Below, in pieces: positions 1-10,599 of a DNA stretch of 64,000 nucleotides; position 1 is the stretch's first letter; each line of letters begins with the position of its first letter. A program made the position numbers and the translations under genes. The notes below the pieces were generated by a model that worked only from the letters and a program-made list of their open reading frames with translations, was not told where the DNA came from and did not search any database. This DNA comes from Branchipolynoe longqiensis. Taxonomy: Eukaryota; Annelida; Polychaeta; Phyllodocida; Polynoidae. Location of the stretch: NCBI GenBank assembly GCA_030323885.1, contig CM059198.1:62150917-62214916 (forward strand), given 5' to 3'.

Positions 1-215
1 AACTGCCGAGATCAAACAAAGCTATTGCTCTTCAGAAGTAGCATCAAGAACTGATGTTGCATACTACATAAGCCAGGCGGAATGTTGCAGTATGCCTCTT
101 GTCAGTTAGAGTCTATTGCCCTCTGGGAAGGGACTGATGCTGGCACTTGGCAAGCTTACACACCCGGAAGTGGGGTGCGTATTCGTCCCTGCCGTTACTA
201 TAGACCATATTTTTT

Positions 216-551
216 TTAAAGTGCATAGTTCGATGAATCATAAATTTTTCAAAACCGAAACAATTATCTAGAATGTATTCTACATATTTAACTTAGATAC
301 TGATGCACTTATTAAACATTTGTTGCCACATAAAAGGGAAAACTGAGAAGATTTAATAGAATCTGTTACTATTGAAGCCTGTGTTTGCTCAAACTAATTT
401 GATATGTTTGCACTTCAGATATCTTCAAACTTAACCATTTAAAATATAAGCTACTTCAAACTAAAATAAGGTAATTTATAACAATCAATTTAATATATTT
501 ATCTATTAAAAATGACAGAACCTCAAAACCATCGGACTATGCAACTTTAAG
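216..551 (+). mobile_element. MITE family E, copy 1
   Basis: AT-rich element of about 335 bp with imperfect inverted ends: left TTTAAAGTGCATAGTTCGAT, right ATCGGACTATGCAACTTTAA. Five further long copies (18597, 18953, 24529, 53148, 54165) share the same interior order, including TTAGATACTGATGCACTTAT and TAATATATTTATC. There is no coding capacity. The ends, size and copy number indicate a non-autonomous DNA transposon, but the superfamily cannot be assigned because no clean target duplication is visible. Confidence 0.75.
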
Positions 552-1170
552 CTTACGGTGAGCATCCCCCCTCCCACCTCCTACAAACACATGGTTCATG
601 ATAACCAAACTTTCATTTGGATTCCTTGCCTTATATTGGTTTATTAATTCAGACAGGCGGAGACAGTGTTCTATAATGGCTGTTTATTCAGGTAGAGGAC
701 AGGTAATCATATACAGGTGTGGTTGTCATGGTAATTATTCCCTCCGGGATTCACCGCCCCTCCCCCCCCCCAGTAGATGTTATGCTGAAACCGAACCCTC
801 AACCCTACCCATTAGTGTCTTATTAGTGGTGTGGGTAGGTGGGTGAAGATACGCTTGAGAAGTTGTCCGGTTGAGGTCTGGAGGCGAAGTGTGGTTTAAT
901 TTCAAATCGGGAGGTCAAGTGATGGTTTTGGCAGGAACTGAGAGGCTTGTTGTAAGTGGGGAGTTTGTGGGTGTCACACAAGGTGGCGCCACCGTAGCCC
1001 TATGGCTGGGGTGGTTAGTTAGTTTGGGGGTATGAGTGTAGGCGGCATTTGTATCGTTGGCTGGTGGGTCCCGTACCCGCCTGCGAATTACTCATGTTAC
1101 TAGTAACATGCACAATTGGATTGCAGTGCGATTGTACTGGCTAGTATTCTGCATTCTAGCTAGAACGCCA
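552..1170. other. no recognised feature
   Basis: Mixed-composition DNA with a C run near 763-773. I see no repeat copy, coding similarity or RNA signal. The short open frames here look like chance. Confidence 0.5.
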
Positions 1171-1426
1171 CTTCGATGGGTCCATCCACATCCACATCCA
1201 CATCCACATCCACATCCACATCCACATCCACATCCACATCCTCATCCACATCCACATCCACATGCACATCCATATCCCCATCCACATGCCCATCCACACA
1301 TTCACCCACCCTCACCCACCATCACCCACACACTCACCCACACTCACTGTCACACTCTCTCCCCCACCCATCACCCACACTCGTCTACTCACACTCACCG
1401 ACCCTCACCCTGTCTCCTGCACCCTG
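1171..1426. repeat. (CCACAT)n microsatellite decaying into CCCACA-rich DNA
   Basis: A 6-bp unit CCACAT is tandem from about 1177 to 1285, with occasional substitutions such as CCTCAT and GCACAT. It grades into CAC/CCC-rich DNA. His-Pro and Ser-Thr open frames across it are products of the repeat, not genes. Confidence 0.9.
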
Positions 1427-1754
1427 GATGAGGCGCATGCCTGCCTTGCCCCTCCCCCCCTCCCCTCCCGACTGTAGATCAGGCCGCCAGCGGCCTGTGT
1501 TTGTCTGTGTGGGGGGGGGGGCGGTGGTGTTGTTGACCAGGTGTGGATGGATAACGCCTCAGCCTTTTCCTGCTCCCACTCAACCCCACTTAACCGCTCG
1601 CCACTCACTGCTAGGTGAGAACAGCTCAACATTCCCCCACCCACCTACCCACCCAGCGCACACACCTACACCCAGACTCTACCACACAAAACAACACCAC
1701 ACCACATAACAAAAGACCCCACATACCCAAACAGCTAGAATACCCACCCACACA

Positions 1755-1874
1755 CAAATCCACCACGCCCACCACACCCACCACAACAACCACACCTACC
1801 ACGCCCACCACACCCACCACACCCACCACACCCACCACACCCACCACACCCACCACAACAACCACACCTACCAT
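1755..1874. repeat. CCACACCCA 9-bp minisatellite
   Basis: Tandem 9-bp unit CCACACCCA with interspersed CCACAACAA variants. Because 9 is a multiple of 3, open frames persist on both strands (Thr-Pro repeats and Val-Gly repeats). These are not credible genes. Confidence 0.85.
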
Positions 1875-1965
1875 GCCCACAAATCTCCATGTCCGCGCTC
1901 CCACCCACACCATAACCATACCCATACCCATTCCCAAGCTCATATCAAAACCCATCCCACACAAA

Positions 1966-2972
1966 TGCCCCTGTCATATACACGTGGACATATTTGAATA
2001 TAGTGGAGGCTAACGTAGTTGAACGTGGCTGAATGTGGTTGAACGTGGTTGAACGTGGTTGAACGTGGTTGAACGTGGTTGAACGTGGTTGAACGTGGTT
2101 GAACGTGGTTGAACGTGGTTGAACGTGGTTGAACGTGGTCGAACGTGGTCGAACGTGGTTAAACGTGGTTGAACATGGTTGAACGTGGTTGAACGTGGTT
2201 GAACGTGGTTGAACGTGGTTGAACGTGGTTGAATGTGGTTGAATGTGCCTGAATGTGGTTGAATGTGGTTGAATATAGCGGAGCGTAGTTAAATGTAGTT
2301 GAACATAGTTGACCATATTTGAAGTAGATGAACGTAGTTGAATGTAGTTGAACATAGTTGAACGTAGTTGAACATAGTTGAAATAGTTGAATAGTTGAAT
2401 GTAGTTGAACATAGTTGAAATAGTTGAACATAGTTGAACATACCGGCATCCATACTTGTGGGTGAGCCTTGCTGTCTGATTTCATTTTTGGACATGTTCA
2501 AAAGAGTGCTAGCTTAGAGGGTGAATTTGCACCCGTGATGCTAGCATACTCTAGCATACTGTAATATACTCTAGCTACTCTAGAATACTCTAGCATACTG
2601 TAGCATACTCTAGTGTACTCTAGCATACTCTAGCATGCTCTAGAGCACTCTAGCATACTTGGACGAAGCCCTGGTCACAGAGACGTTTGTGGACATAGGT
2701 GAATGTAGTGGAGGCTAATGTAGTTGAACATAGTTGAATGTAGTTAAACATAGTTGAACGTACCAGCATCCATACCATAATGTATTTATCTGTACTCTAA
2801 CATATTTATCCATACCATAACGTATTTATCCATACCGTAACGTATTTATCCGTACAAAAACCTGCCTGCCCTTAATGTATTTCGATGTAGTTTAACATAC
2901 TTACATCACGTTTGACCCACATTACATTCACCTACATTCAACTATGTCCACTAATGTGTATGTGACCGGGGC
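1966..2972 (-). mobile_element. Family A inverted-repeat transposon, copy 1
   Basis: Starts TGCCCCTGTCATATACACG and ends with the reverse complement of GCCCCGGTCACATACACATT, continuing into GTGGACATAGTTGAA on each side. The interior is made of short tandem arrays: 10-bp GTTGAACGTG (about 2010-2275), an AT-richer 10-bp TAGTTGAACA (2276-2445), 10-bp CTAGCATACT (about 2545-2665) and a 20-bp unit containing TATTTATCCATACC (2770-2865). Copies A2 (14147-15735) and A3 (37078-37962) have the same order in the opposite orientation. Flanking triplets are AAA and ATA, a poor target duplication. No transposase frame is present, so this is presumably non-autonomous. Confidence 0.8.
2010..2445. repeat. 10-bp array GTTGAACGTG inside family A
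   Basis: About 43 tandem decamers. The first half is the G/C-richer GTTGAACGTG; the second half shifts to TAGTTGAACA and TAGTTGAATG, the variants differing mostly by transitions. The subterminal sequence of the host transposon (GGACATAGTTGAA) contains the same word, so the array looks like amplification of a terminal motif. Confidence 0.9.
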
Positions 2973-2987
2973 ATAACACTCACACCA

Positions 2988-3300
2988 TACCCAAACCCAA
3001 ATCCATACCACAATCACACCAACATCCAAACCCACACGCATACCACACCCACACCACACCAAACCCAAACCCACACCCTACTCACGCTCACACCCACATT
3101 CACACCCACATCCACACTCATGCCATCACCCCACCCACACCCACATCCAAACCCACACGCATTCCCCGACCCCTACCCCCACACCACTCCCACACCCACA
3201 CCCACACCCACACCCACATCCACATGCATACCCACACCCACCACCACCCCGACACGCACACCCACACATACATACACCTCCTTCCATCACCTCCACCCCC
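2988..3300. repeat. CCCACA-rich simple repeat
   Basis: Low-complexity C/A-rich DNA built from CCCACAC, CCACATC and CCAAACC words. It resembles the tract at 1171-1426, and together they flank family A copy 1. Open frames through it are His/Pro/Thr repeats. Confidence 0.8.
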
Positions 3301-3472
3301 CACCCCCAACCCTTACCCCATATAATAAGCCCACAGCTCACCTGGCTCCAGCCATTCTCCGCCACCTCTGCTGTCGAGAAACCCGACCCCGGCTGTATAT
3401 CGGCCTCCACCTGAAGCTGGTACTGAGACTGAGCCTGGGGTGAGGCAGCTGGCGAGAGGCACCTTGTCTCTG

Positions 3473-3812
3473 CAGTTGGTTGGTTGTTGGAGCTTTACAT
3501 CCTGGCAACACCTAAGGTCACATTAGGATCAGTACCGATTTGTGACAGTGCACACTCATGGCAACTTTATAGTGCGGCCCCACCGGGAAATCAGGCCGCT
3601 GGCACCATCACCTGATATCAATTATCATGCGCAGTCACATTATCATGACACTGAGCTACCCAGTCCATGTCCTATCCTATTAATGGCGAGCGGCTGGCTA
3701 GGAAGCAACAAGTATCAATGGTATAAATCATTGGTTTGATTCGAGCCGGGAACCGTACTCCCGATCTCCCGCACGCGAGGCTCGTGCTCTACCGATCCGG
3801 CCACTGCCTCCA
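3473..3812 (-). mobile_element. tRNA-derived SINE, type I (reverse)
   Basis: Reverse-strand copy of the commonest SINE in the window. Reading on the minus strand: a tRNA-like head with GGCCGGATCGGTAGAGC, a junction AAACCAATGATTTATA, a core with CTATAAAGTTGCCATGAG and TGTCACAAATCGGTAC, and a tail TGTTGCCAGGATGTAAA. The full family is about 340 bp and ends in ACAACAAACAAAC. The head here is the GGTGGCCGAATNGGTAGAGC subtype. Confidence 0.85.
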
Positions 3813-3977
3813 GTGCGTTTCTGCAGTGGATACATGTGTGGCTGTGAACATTTCTGCCTGTGGGGGACCTTGGGACAGCAGGGCCTTTGCGCATGCCCAG
3901 GAGCAGACAGCGTCAGGAACTACTCGTCACTGTGAGCAGGTGTGAGCAGATAGCGACATTCCGGCTGGAATAAGGTA

Positions 3978-4930
3978 TGTGTGGCACGGGAGCGTGGGGG
4001 GGGCGGAGGGGGTGTATTATAAGGGGAGGGGGAAGATTAGAGGGTGGAGGGTGGGAAGAAAATAGGACGGAAGGAGGGGAGGAAGGGGAAAAGAAGGGGA
4101 AGGGTGTGGAGAGGTGTGAATGGGAGGGAGATGGAGGACGGGAAGAAGAGAAGGAGAAAAACGGGGAGGAGGAAGGGTGTTGGGAGGGTTGAAGAGGAGA
4201 GAGAGAATGAAGGGAAGACGAGGGGAAGGGGACGGTGTGTGGGGAGGATTGGATGAGGATGGGGAAGGAGGAAGGGAAGAAGAGAGGAAGGAACGGGGGA
4301 GTGATGGGTATATGGGGACGGTTGAAGGAGAATTAGGTGGAGAAGAGAGGAAGGGAGTGGAGAGGTTGGAAGAGAAGGAGGATGGGTTTGTGAGGAGGGT
4401 TGAAGAGGAAGGGGTTGAGGGGGTAGATGAGAGGAGAAGCGAGGCAGATGGGGAGGAGAAGGGGAGAGCAGGGTGATGCGTGTGTGGGGAGGGTGGAAGA
4501 GTAGGAGGGGGAGAGGGAAGGAGAGAAAAAGGAAAGGGAGGGGAAGGGGGGTACAGGATGGGAATGCCTGTGTGGGGAGGGTGGAAGAGCATCGGGAAGT
4601 AGGAGGAGAAGAGAAGAGAGGAGGAAGGGGAGGGTAAGGGGGAGAGGAGGGTGATGCATGTGTGGGGACGGTGGAAGAGTATGCTGGGTGGAGGAGGGGA
4701 AGAAGAGAGGAAGGAAGTGGAGGGGAGGGTGTGTGGGTAGGGAGGATGGGAAGAGGTGTGTGTGTGGAGGGATAAGCGGAAAGGGGAAGGGTGAGGGGAA
4801 ATGGGATGGGTGTGTCGGGAGGTGGGGGGAAGAGGAGGGAAAAGGAGGGAAAAGGAGGTTAATACCGTGGTGTGTGTGCTTAAGGGTTACAACGTTGGGG
4901 GTGTGGGTGGGGGAGGGCTATCATGTAAGG
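3978..4930. repeat. Long polypurine (G/A) tract
   Basis: About 950 bp in which nearly all bases on this strand are G or A, broken by short GTGTGTGG and TTGG stretches. Words include GGGAGG, GAAGAGAGGAAGG and GGAGGAAGGGG. It contains weak repeats of about 100 bp around GTGTGGGGAGGGTGGAAGAG. Such tracts can form triplex (H-) DNA; no coding signal is present. Confidence 0.9.
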
Positions 4931-5110
4931 TGAGAGACAGGTGAGAGCCGATGGTGATGTGCTAACGTAATGGTGGCAGATTGCTGTGTTTGTTTAGTGT
5001 AAGTGAGTCCGATGGTTGCGGCATACACATCCATTAACCGCCTGGAGAGAGGGAGAGAGAGAGAGCGGGAAGGGTATAGGATGGCTATCGGCAAATAGCA
5101 TCGTACCAGA

Positions 5111-5450
5111 CTGGGTGGCCGAATGAGTTGAGCGTCCGTCTCCTGTTTTGGGAGATCGGGAGGGGGGGGGGTCCAAACCTTCAAACCAATGACTTAAACC
5201 AATAACTTAAAAATTGATACTTGTCGCTTCCTAGCCACGCGCTCAGCATTAGTAGGATAGGGCAAGGACTAGATGGCTCAGTGCCAGGATAATGTAAATG
5301 AGTGGGATATCGGATCATGGTGCCAGCGGCATGATTTCCCAGTGTGGCAGCACTATAAAGTCACCATCGGTATGCACTGTCACAAGTCGGTACCCGTCCT
5401 GATATGACCTTAGATGTTGGTAGGATGTAAAAGAACAAACAAATACAAGC
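5111..5450 (+). mobile_element. tRNA-derived SINE, type I
   Basis: Head GGTGGCCGAATGAGTTGAGC, a damaged B box (a G run at 5161-5170 replaces part of it), then the normal core and tail TGATATGACCTTAGATGTTG. The spacer AATGACTTAAACCAATAACTT is a local duplication. Confidence 0.85.
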
Positions 5451-5597
5451 AAATAGCATTGCTGATGTCAGTGGCTAGTTCAGTTAATTATGTATCGGCG
5501 GCATGTGATATATATCTACTGGATATATCATATGTTGTTGGTCCTCTAATTTCTAAACAGAACTTGCATAATCCGATGCTTTTGACTTTTGACACAT

Positions 5598-5925
5598 GCA
5601 CGGTGGCCGAATTGGTAGAGCGCAGGCCTCGCGTGTGGAAGGTCGGGAGTTTGGTTCCTGGTCGAGTCAAACCAATGACTTATAAAATTTATACTTGTCA
5701 CTTCCTAGCCTGGCCTTCAGCATTAATAGGATAAAGCAAAGACTCGTTAGCTCAGTGTCAGGATAGTGTGATTGTGTGCGAGATGCTTTCATGGTGCCAT
5801 CTCCTGATTTCCAAGTGGGGCGGCACTATAAAGTTGCCATGAGTGTGCACTGTCACAAGTTGGTACTCGTCATGATATGACCTTTGACATTGCCAGGACA
5901 TAAAACTCCAACAACCAACCATGTT
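5598..5925 (+). mobile_element. tRNA-derived SINE, type I (GGTAGAGC head)
   Basis: Head CGGTGGCCGAATTGGTAGAG, B-box region GGGAGTTTGGTTCCTGG, AAACCAATGACTTATAAAAT, then core and tail ending GGACATAAAACTCCAACAAC. This is a second head subtype, with tail CTCCAACAACCAACC instead of ACAACAACAAACAAAC. Confidence 0.85.
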
Positions 5926-6059
5926 CCACTAAACAGGACTTGCAGAGTTCGATTATTTTGACTTTTTGTCACATATTTTAGATAACTATATTAGCTTGGT
6001 TGTTATAACCTACCATACATTTATTTTGTAGAAAAGTTGAAGTGAAAACATGGAATATT

Positions 6060-6260
6060 AATTCTGTCATGCAAGTCAAAATGCTGGGCCCTAGTGCTCA
6101 GAAAGCTTAATGGTTATGATATTAGACCCATAATGGCAGAAATGTGGGTTCGAGACTCACTCCAGGTGTGATGCTTAATGTCGTTTGCAAATACAATTCC
6201 TCACGATGACACAATTATGCAAACTGATAGATGACATTGACAAGTTGTGTGAACATAAAA
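6060..6260 (+). mobile_element. Degenerate tRNA-like SINE
   Basis: Contains a tRNA-like segment: A-box-like TTAATGGTTATGATATTAG and B-box-like TGGGTTCGAGACTCACTCC, 50 bases apart. Layout and wording resemble SINE family III, but the flanks do not match well. It is probably an old copy of that or a related family. Confidence 0.45.
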
Positions 6261-6720
6261 CCCCAAGAACCTGCTATACCATTAGATTTGGCCAGAACGT
6301 AAAAAAGTCCAATACCGAAACAAACTATTGCGTCCTTGATGTTCCTAGGTCAAAAACAACTTAGCAACTACCAAGCAAAATAATCTCAGCTTCGGGTGTT
6401 CTAGGATGTGAATCGCCAATGGATAAATAGCTGAACAAACCTATATGACATTGAGATGTCGTCAATCCTATATAAACAAATAAACATATCAGCTCAGATG
6501 ACCTTGAGATGTTGCTAGGATGTAAAACCTTCGTAAGCAACCACATTGAATGGGCTGACCCCATGAGTTGCTGGAAGAAAATCCCCCAATAAACAACCAT
6601 CCAAACAAACCGATATCACAGTGAGGTATTGCTGGGACCGACATAGGATGTAAACAAACAAACCACCAAATAAACAAACAAACACTCGACCTTAACATGT
6701 TGCTAGGATGTAAACTCTCC
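6190..6720 (+). repeat. Tandem copies of a SINE 3' tail
   Basis: Four or more diverged repeats of the type I SINE tail (CCTTGAGATGTTGCTAGGATGTAAA followed by AAACAAAC runs) lie head to tail at roughly 70-110 bp spacing, without heads or cores. Examples begin near 6450, 6500, 6620 and 6690. Either the tail module was tandemly amplified after insertion or several truncated copies accumulated here. Confidence 0.55.
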
Positions 6721-6939
6721 CCCCCCCCCCACACACACACCCCTGACACACAATGGTGAACCGATAAAAAGCAGCCGACTTTGAAGCTGGCTCCCCGGTT
6801 GAGTTGGGCCCGGGAAGGTGTCAGAGGTTCGGGGTTACACCGCGGTGATGGCCGGGCCTGGAAGCCATGTGTTGGGCGTGAGGCGAGGGCGGACGTGAGG
6901 GGTGCCTTACTGGGTGATAGATCACGGTGGGCAGCGGGC

Positions 6940-7350
6940 GGATGGGGCTGTGGGAGGTGGGAGGTGGGAGGGCGGTGGCGGTGGCGGGCGGTGGGATGTG
7001 GGAGGCGGCCAGCAGGAGTTGGGATGCGGACGGCGGGGTGCGGGCGGCTGGCTGTGGGACGTGGGCGGCGGGCGGCGGGCTGTGGGATGTGGGCGGCGGG
7101 CGGCGGGCGGCGGGCGGGCGGGCTGTGGGAGGTGGTGGGAGGTGGGGCGGGGGGTGGCGGACGCGGGGTGTTGTGGTGGGATGTGGGAGGCGGCCGGCAG
7201 GAGTTGGGCGGCGGCCGGCGGGCTGCGGGCGCGGGCGCGGGCGCGGGCAGCAGGCGGCGGGCGTGGGCGGCGGGCTGTGGGACATGGGCGTCGGGCGGTG
7301 GGCGGAGGGGGGGGTGGGTTGGTGGTGGTGGGAGGTGGGATGTAGGCGAT
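6940..7350. repeat. GC-rich G-run minisatellite
   Basis: G-rich strand made of words such as GTGGGATGTGGGAGG, GGGCGGCGGGCGG and GCGGGCGCGGGC. A longer repeat carrying GGGATGTGGGAGGCGGCC-GCAGGAGTTGGG appears twice (about 6990 and 7170). Many G-runs are spaced as for G-quadruplexes. The long Gly/Arg and Pro/Ala frames are by-products. Confidence 0.85.
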
Positions 7351-7447
7351 AATTGGGCTGACTACCAACGTATGAAGCTTTTAGATAAATACTGGCGCTT
7401 CTTACTCGATGAAGCGCGAATCGATCATTCCAGTTCTTTGTACGAAT

Positions 7448-7640
7448 GGGGGGGGGGGGGGAGGGGTAGGGATTGGGGTGAGGGTGATGGCGGTGGGAAT
7501 GAGGGTGTGTGTGTGGTAGGGTTGGGGTAGTTCCGATGTTGGCTTGTTGGTGTTGGACCCGCTTCGGTGGGGGGTTGGGGGTGGGTGGTGGGTGGATGGG
7601 AGTGTGGGTGGTGGGAGGGTGGGTGGGTGGTGGTATTATA
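7448..7640. repeat. G/T-rich simple repeat
   Basis: Starts with a 13-base G run at 7448 and continues as GGGTGGTGGGTGG-like DNA. It adjoins the GC-rich minisatellite across about 90 bp of ordinary DNA. Confidence 0.75.
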
Positions 7641-7759
7641 GATGAGCGGAGTGAACGATGGAAATGTGTTGCACGTGTGAAGTGCCTTTAGTGAAGTGTG
7701 GGTATTCGATACATAAAGCGCATCACAAAAACACATACACACCCCAGTCGCCCAGTGCA

Positions 7760-7985
7760 CCTATATATATCATAATAAATAGGATGGTTAACTAATGCAT
7801 TCAGACGCGTGCCTATATATATCATAATAAATATGATGCAGTGGGATTATACCAATATGTCCAAACAAATATGATGCTCAAAATAATGCATTGGATACTC
7901 TGCCTATATATATTATAATATATACGTTTCCTAACTGATGCCATGGGATTTATGCTTGTATATATCGCTTATATATATAATAAAT
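7760..7985. repeat. AT-rich degenerate repeat
   Basis: Repeated words CCTATATATATCATAATAAA and TAGGATGG/TATGATGC recur at about 50-60 bp spacing, four times with decay. It immediately precedes MITE J. Confidence 0.6.
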
Positions 7986-7987
7986 AT

Positions 7988-8227
7988 GAAGAGTTCAGGC
8001 GCAAATCCACGTAAAAGACAATCCAAAAATGTAGTTTAATTAAACAAATTTTACTTGAAAATAATTTTAATTTTCATTAATTCCACTTTTCATATGATCA
8101 CATAGTTATGGGGAAATGAACTAAAAAGAAGGAATATTTGTTTAAATCCTGCTTTTCGATGGTTTGATTCCAATGTTTATCTCAATTTTTGGATCGGCGT
8201 TTATGGGGTTTTGCGGCTGAACTCTTC
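7988..8227. mobile_element. MITE J (GAAGAGTTCAG ends)
   Basis: Inverted ends of about 45 bp: left GAAGAGTTCAGGCGCAAATC then CACGTAAA and ATCCAAAAAT; the right end read in reverse gives GAAGAGTTCAGCCGCAAAAC, CCCATAAA and ATCCAAAAATT. The interior is only about 150 bp of AT-rich DNA. Flanks are TA-rich (AAATAT / ATATAT), consistent with a TA- or AT-type target but not provable here. Confidence 0.75.
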
Positions 8228-8605
8228 ATATATTTACAATAATTCAGCGGGAAGTATCTTCCTATATACCATAATAAAGATTGCAATAATTCACCATATA
8301 TTCTTTCATAAAAGAGTTAATTAGAATATTCAATCTTATACTAATTACGCGAGCTTATCCACTAGCCATCGAAGGTTAAGCCCTTACCTATACTTAATCT
8401 TCCATACCCAACTTAGAAACTTGTGCTGCATCAAATGAAGATTAAGTCAATTTAACAGGAAAACAACCGAGCATCTACTAAGTAATACAATGTTTATCGG
8501 TGTCAGTGTAGCTTCGGTGTGATCCTCCTGCGCTACACCTCTTCATTCCTAAGTTGCTTAAACATGATGTCCAACGTCTAGTGGGTGCCAGTGTAGCCCA
8601 GATTG
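8228..8605. other. no recognised feature
   Basis: AT-rich DNA without a recognised repeat. The word CCTATATACCATAATAAAG at 8260-8280 echoes the AT repeat left of MITE J, suggesting J inserted within or beside that repeat. Confidence 0.4.
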
Positions 8606-8955
8606 AAATAAAAAGGTCAAGCTTGTTTTATTTAACAACACCTCTAGAGCACATTGATTTTGATATCATCGGCTATTGGACATCAAAGACATGGTCATTC
8701 TGACAGTTTTCTTTGGAGGAAACATGCAGTCACCACATAGGCTATTCTTTTTGATAGGCAGCAAGGGGTCTTTTATATAAAATTTCCCACAGACAGGACA
8801 ACACATACCACAGCCTTTGATGAACCAGTTGTGGATCACTGGTTGGAATGGAAAATAGCCCAAACTGCAGATGGGTCCACTGAGCAGGATCGATAGGATG
8901 ACCGACAGCTTCACAAGTGGACAAGCTACTGCCTGAGCTACGTCATGCTCCCCCA
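8606..8955 (-). mobile_element. Mollusc-type dispersed repeat (SINE-like), copy 1
   Basis: Contains GTTTTATTTAACAACACC, CTAGAGCACATTGATTTTGA, CATCGGCTATTGGACATCAA, CCACATAGGCTATTCTTTTT and CAGTTGTGGATCACTGGTTG. I recognise this arrangement as a short dispersed element common in gastropod and bivalve sequences; that is memory, not a search. A second, rearranged copy lies at 38017-38462. It carries no functional protein. Confidence 0.7.
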
Positions 8956-9104
8956 GGTTGATGCCCTTGCACTATATTGCTCTGTAAAGAAAATGGGTAA
9001 ATGTTTGCCACGTTGTTGTTCAAACACATTTTATGAATCAAAATCATTTCACTCTATCATAGACTAGTCTATAATAGTTAGCCTATTATGCCTGACGAGA
9101 TGGC

Positions 9105-9335
9105 CAAAAGAGTTGTTGAATGTCTGCTTCACATTTTGGTATGTTGTGGGATTCGAACCTTGGCTGAGTTAAACGAATGATGTACAAATTGATGCATATT
9201 GCTACTTAACCTGGTATTCAGCATTACTAGGATAGGGGAAGGAGCAGTGGAATGAGGAAGATAAATTGTGTGCTATTGAAATGTCCCTTCCTTATTCAAC
9301 AAATGTGCCAACGAAAAAGAGAGAGAAAAAAGCAT
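9105..9335 (+). mobile_element. tRNA-derived SINE, type II
   Basis: tRNA-like head GAGATGGCCAAAAGAGTTG with B box GGGATTCGAACCTTGG and the shared segment CAGCATTACTAGGATAGGGG. After AAGGAGCAGTGGAATGAGGA it departs from type I and ends in CCTTATTCAACAAATGTGCC plus an A-rich tail. Two other copies have the same 3' half (12383 and 36064). Confidence 0.75.
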
Positions 9336-9861
9336 TCTCCAAGAAATCAGAGAAATTCAACGGATCTGATTATGCAACTTTAGAGAACGTAGAATGGCCC
9401 AAATTCAATCTAATTTCACAGTCGAGTGTGTTGCACACAATACATCAAATTCCACTCCCCACATCACCATGTACAAACCCAAATGTGAACGTCTCAACGG
9501 CTGCAAGATCAGTGCTTTGGCGCTGACAAAATAATATATTCAGATGAATAAAATCTTTACAACAAAAAACAACAACAACAAAAGGGAAGGAAACACAGAC
9601 ATTTTATGGGGCTAGGTATATAGCTTCTGGACTACCTATTGCTGCCGACTTCACTTCAGTCAGTGCTGATCACTGAGGTGCCTGGGCCCGAATACCCCAT
9701 ATCTGACAGCAGGTGACCTTTTAGGGATGTGAGGATTGTGGAATTGAGATTGAAGGGTGAGGAGGGTGAGAGGGTATGGTTGGTCGGTGGTGTGGGGTGG
9801 CGGTGTTGCTAAGGGGAGGAGAGGGGTAGGCGGCAATTAGTGCAGGGATTTGTATGCGAGA
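9336..9861. other. mostly unassigned, with a family E-like end
   Basis: ATCTGATTATGCAACTTTAG (about 9364-9383) resembles a right end of MITE family E. An (ACA)n-like run sits at 9563-9582. 9745-9835 is G/T-rich. Nothing else is recognised. Confidence 0.4.
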
Positions 9862-10345
9862 CGGTGACCGAATCGGTAGAGCGCAGACTTCCGGTGCGGA
9901 AGGTCAAGAGTTTGAATCCCGGTCGAGTCTAACCAATGATTTACTAAATTAATACTTGTAGCTTTTTCCTAGATTAGTGCTCGGCACTAATAGGATAGGG
10001 CAAGGACTGGTTAGGTCGGTGTCAGGATAATATGACTGAGTGGAATATCGGGGCATATTGCTAGTGGTGTCCTGATTTCCCCGTGGGGTATTTAAAAAAG
10101 GTCTTAAGACACATTTGTTTAAATCTGCTTTTAGCTAGGTGACATTTATTTTCCTGTATATTTGTTTGTTATGTAAAGTGCCTGAGAACGGCTTGATGGA
10201 TCGGGCGCTGTATAAATGTTTTATTATTATTATTATTATTATATTATTATACACTATAAAGTCGCCATGAGTCGGTACCCATCCTGGTATGACTGGATAT
10301 GTTGGCAGGACGTAAAACTCCAACAACCGAACAATCAAACCAACC
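9862..10345 (+). mobile_element. tRNA-derived SINE, type I, split by a LINE tail
   Basis: Head GGTGACCGAATCGGTAGAGC, B box GAGTTTGAATCCCGG, core to CCCCGTGGGGTA at 10090. The core resumes with CACTATAAAGTCGCCATGAG at 10252 and ends in CAGGACGTAAAACTCCAACA. The inserted 160 bp is a LINE 3' end. Confidence 0.85.
10091..10251 (+). mobile_element. L2/CR1-type LINE 3' tail inserted in a SINE
   Basis: Holds AAGTGCCTGAGAACGGCTTG followed by ATGGATCGGGCGCTGTATAA and a terminal (ATT)n microsatellite. This short GC-rich hairpin plus trinucleotide-repeat tail is typical of severely 5'-truncated L2/CR1-like LINEs. It interrupts the SINE core at GTGGGGTA / TACACTATAAAG. Confidence 0.7.
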
Positions 10346-10599
10346 AGCTCCCTTGCTGGTTCAGCGTGTCCTGAGAGAATCCTGCACCACTTCCTTCCAG
10401 GACAGTGTCACGTGATACACCATCATTGCCGAACACCAATGTAATATGGGTATGGTATGGGGGTGCTATATTTGTAGGTAAATCACCTGTTCTATACTGG
10501 TTCAGTGAATACACCCAAGCTGCCAGGTGTCTGAAGTTAACATATTTACACTGTCTTACACATGTGGGTGCAGTGTGTGTGCCTCATGGCGCATGCGTA

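Noticed and set aside
1171..1426. Telomere-like or His-rich metal-binding coding repeat
   Set aside because: CCACAT is not a known telomere unit and the His-Pro frame is one of several open frames in a microsatellite.
6781..7530. 249-codon Gly/Arg/Trp-rich open frame
   Set aside because: Lies in the G-rich minisatellite, and the complement and shifted frames are open too.
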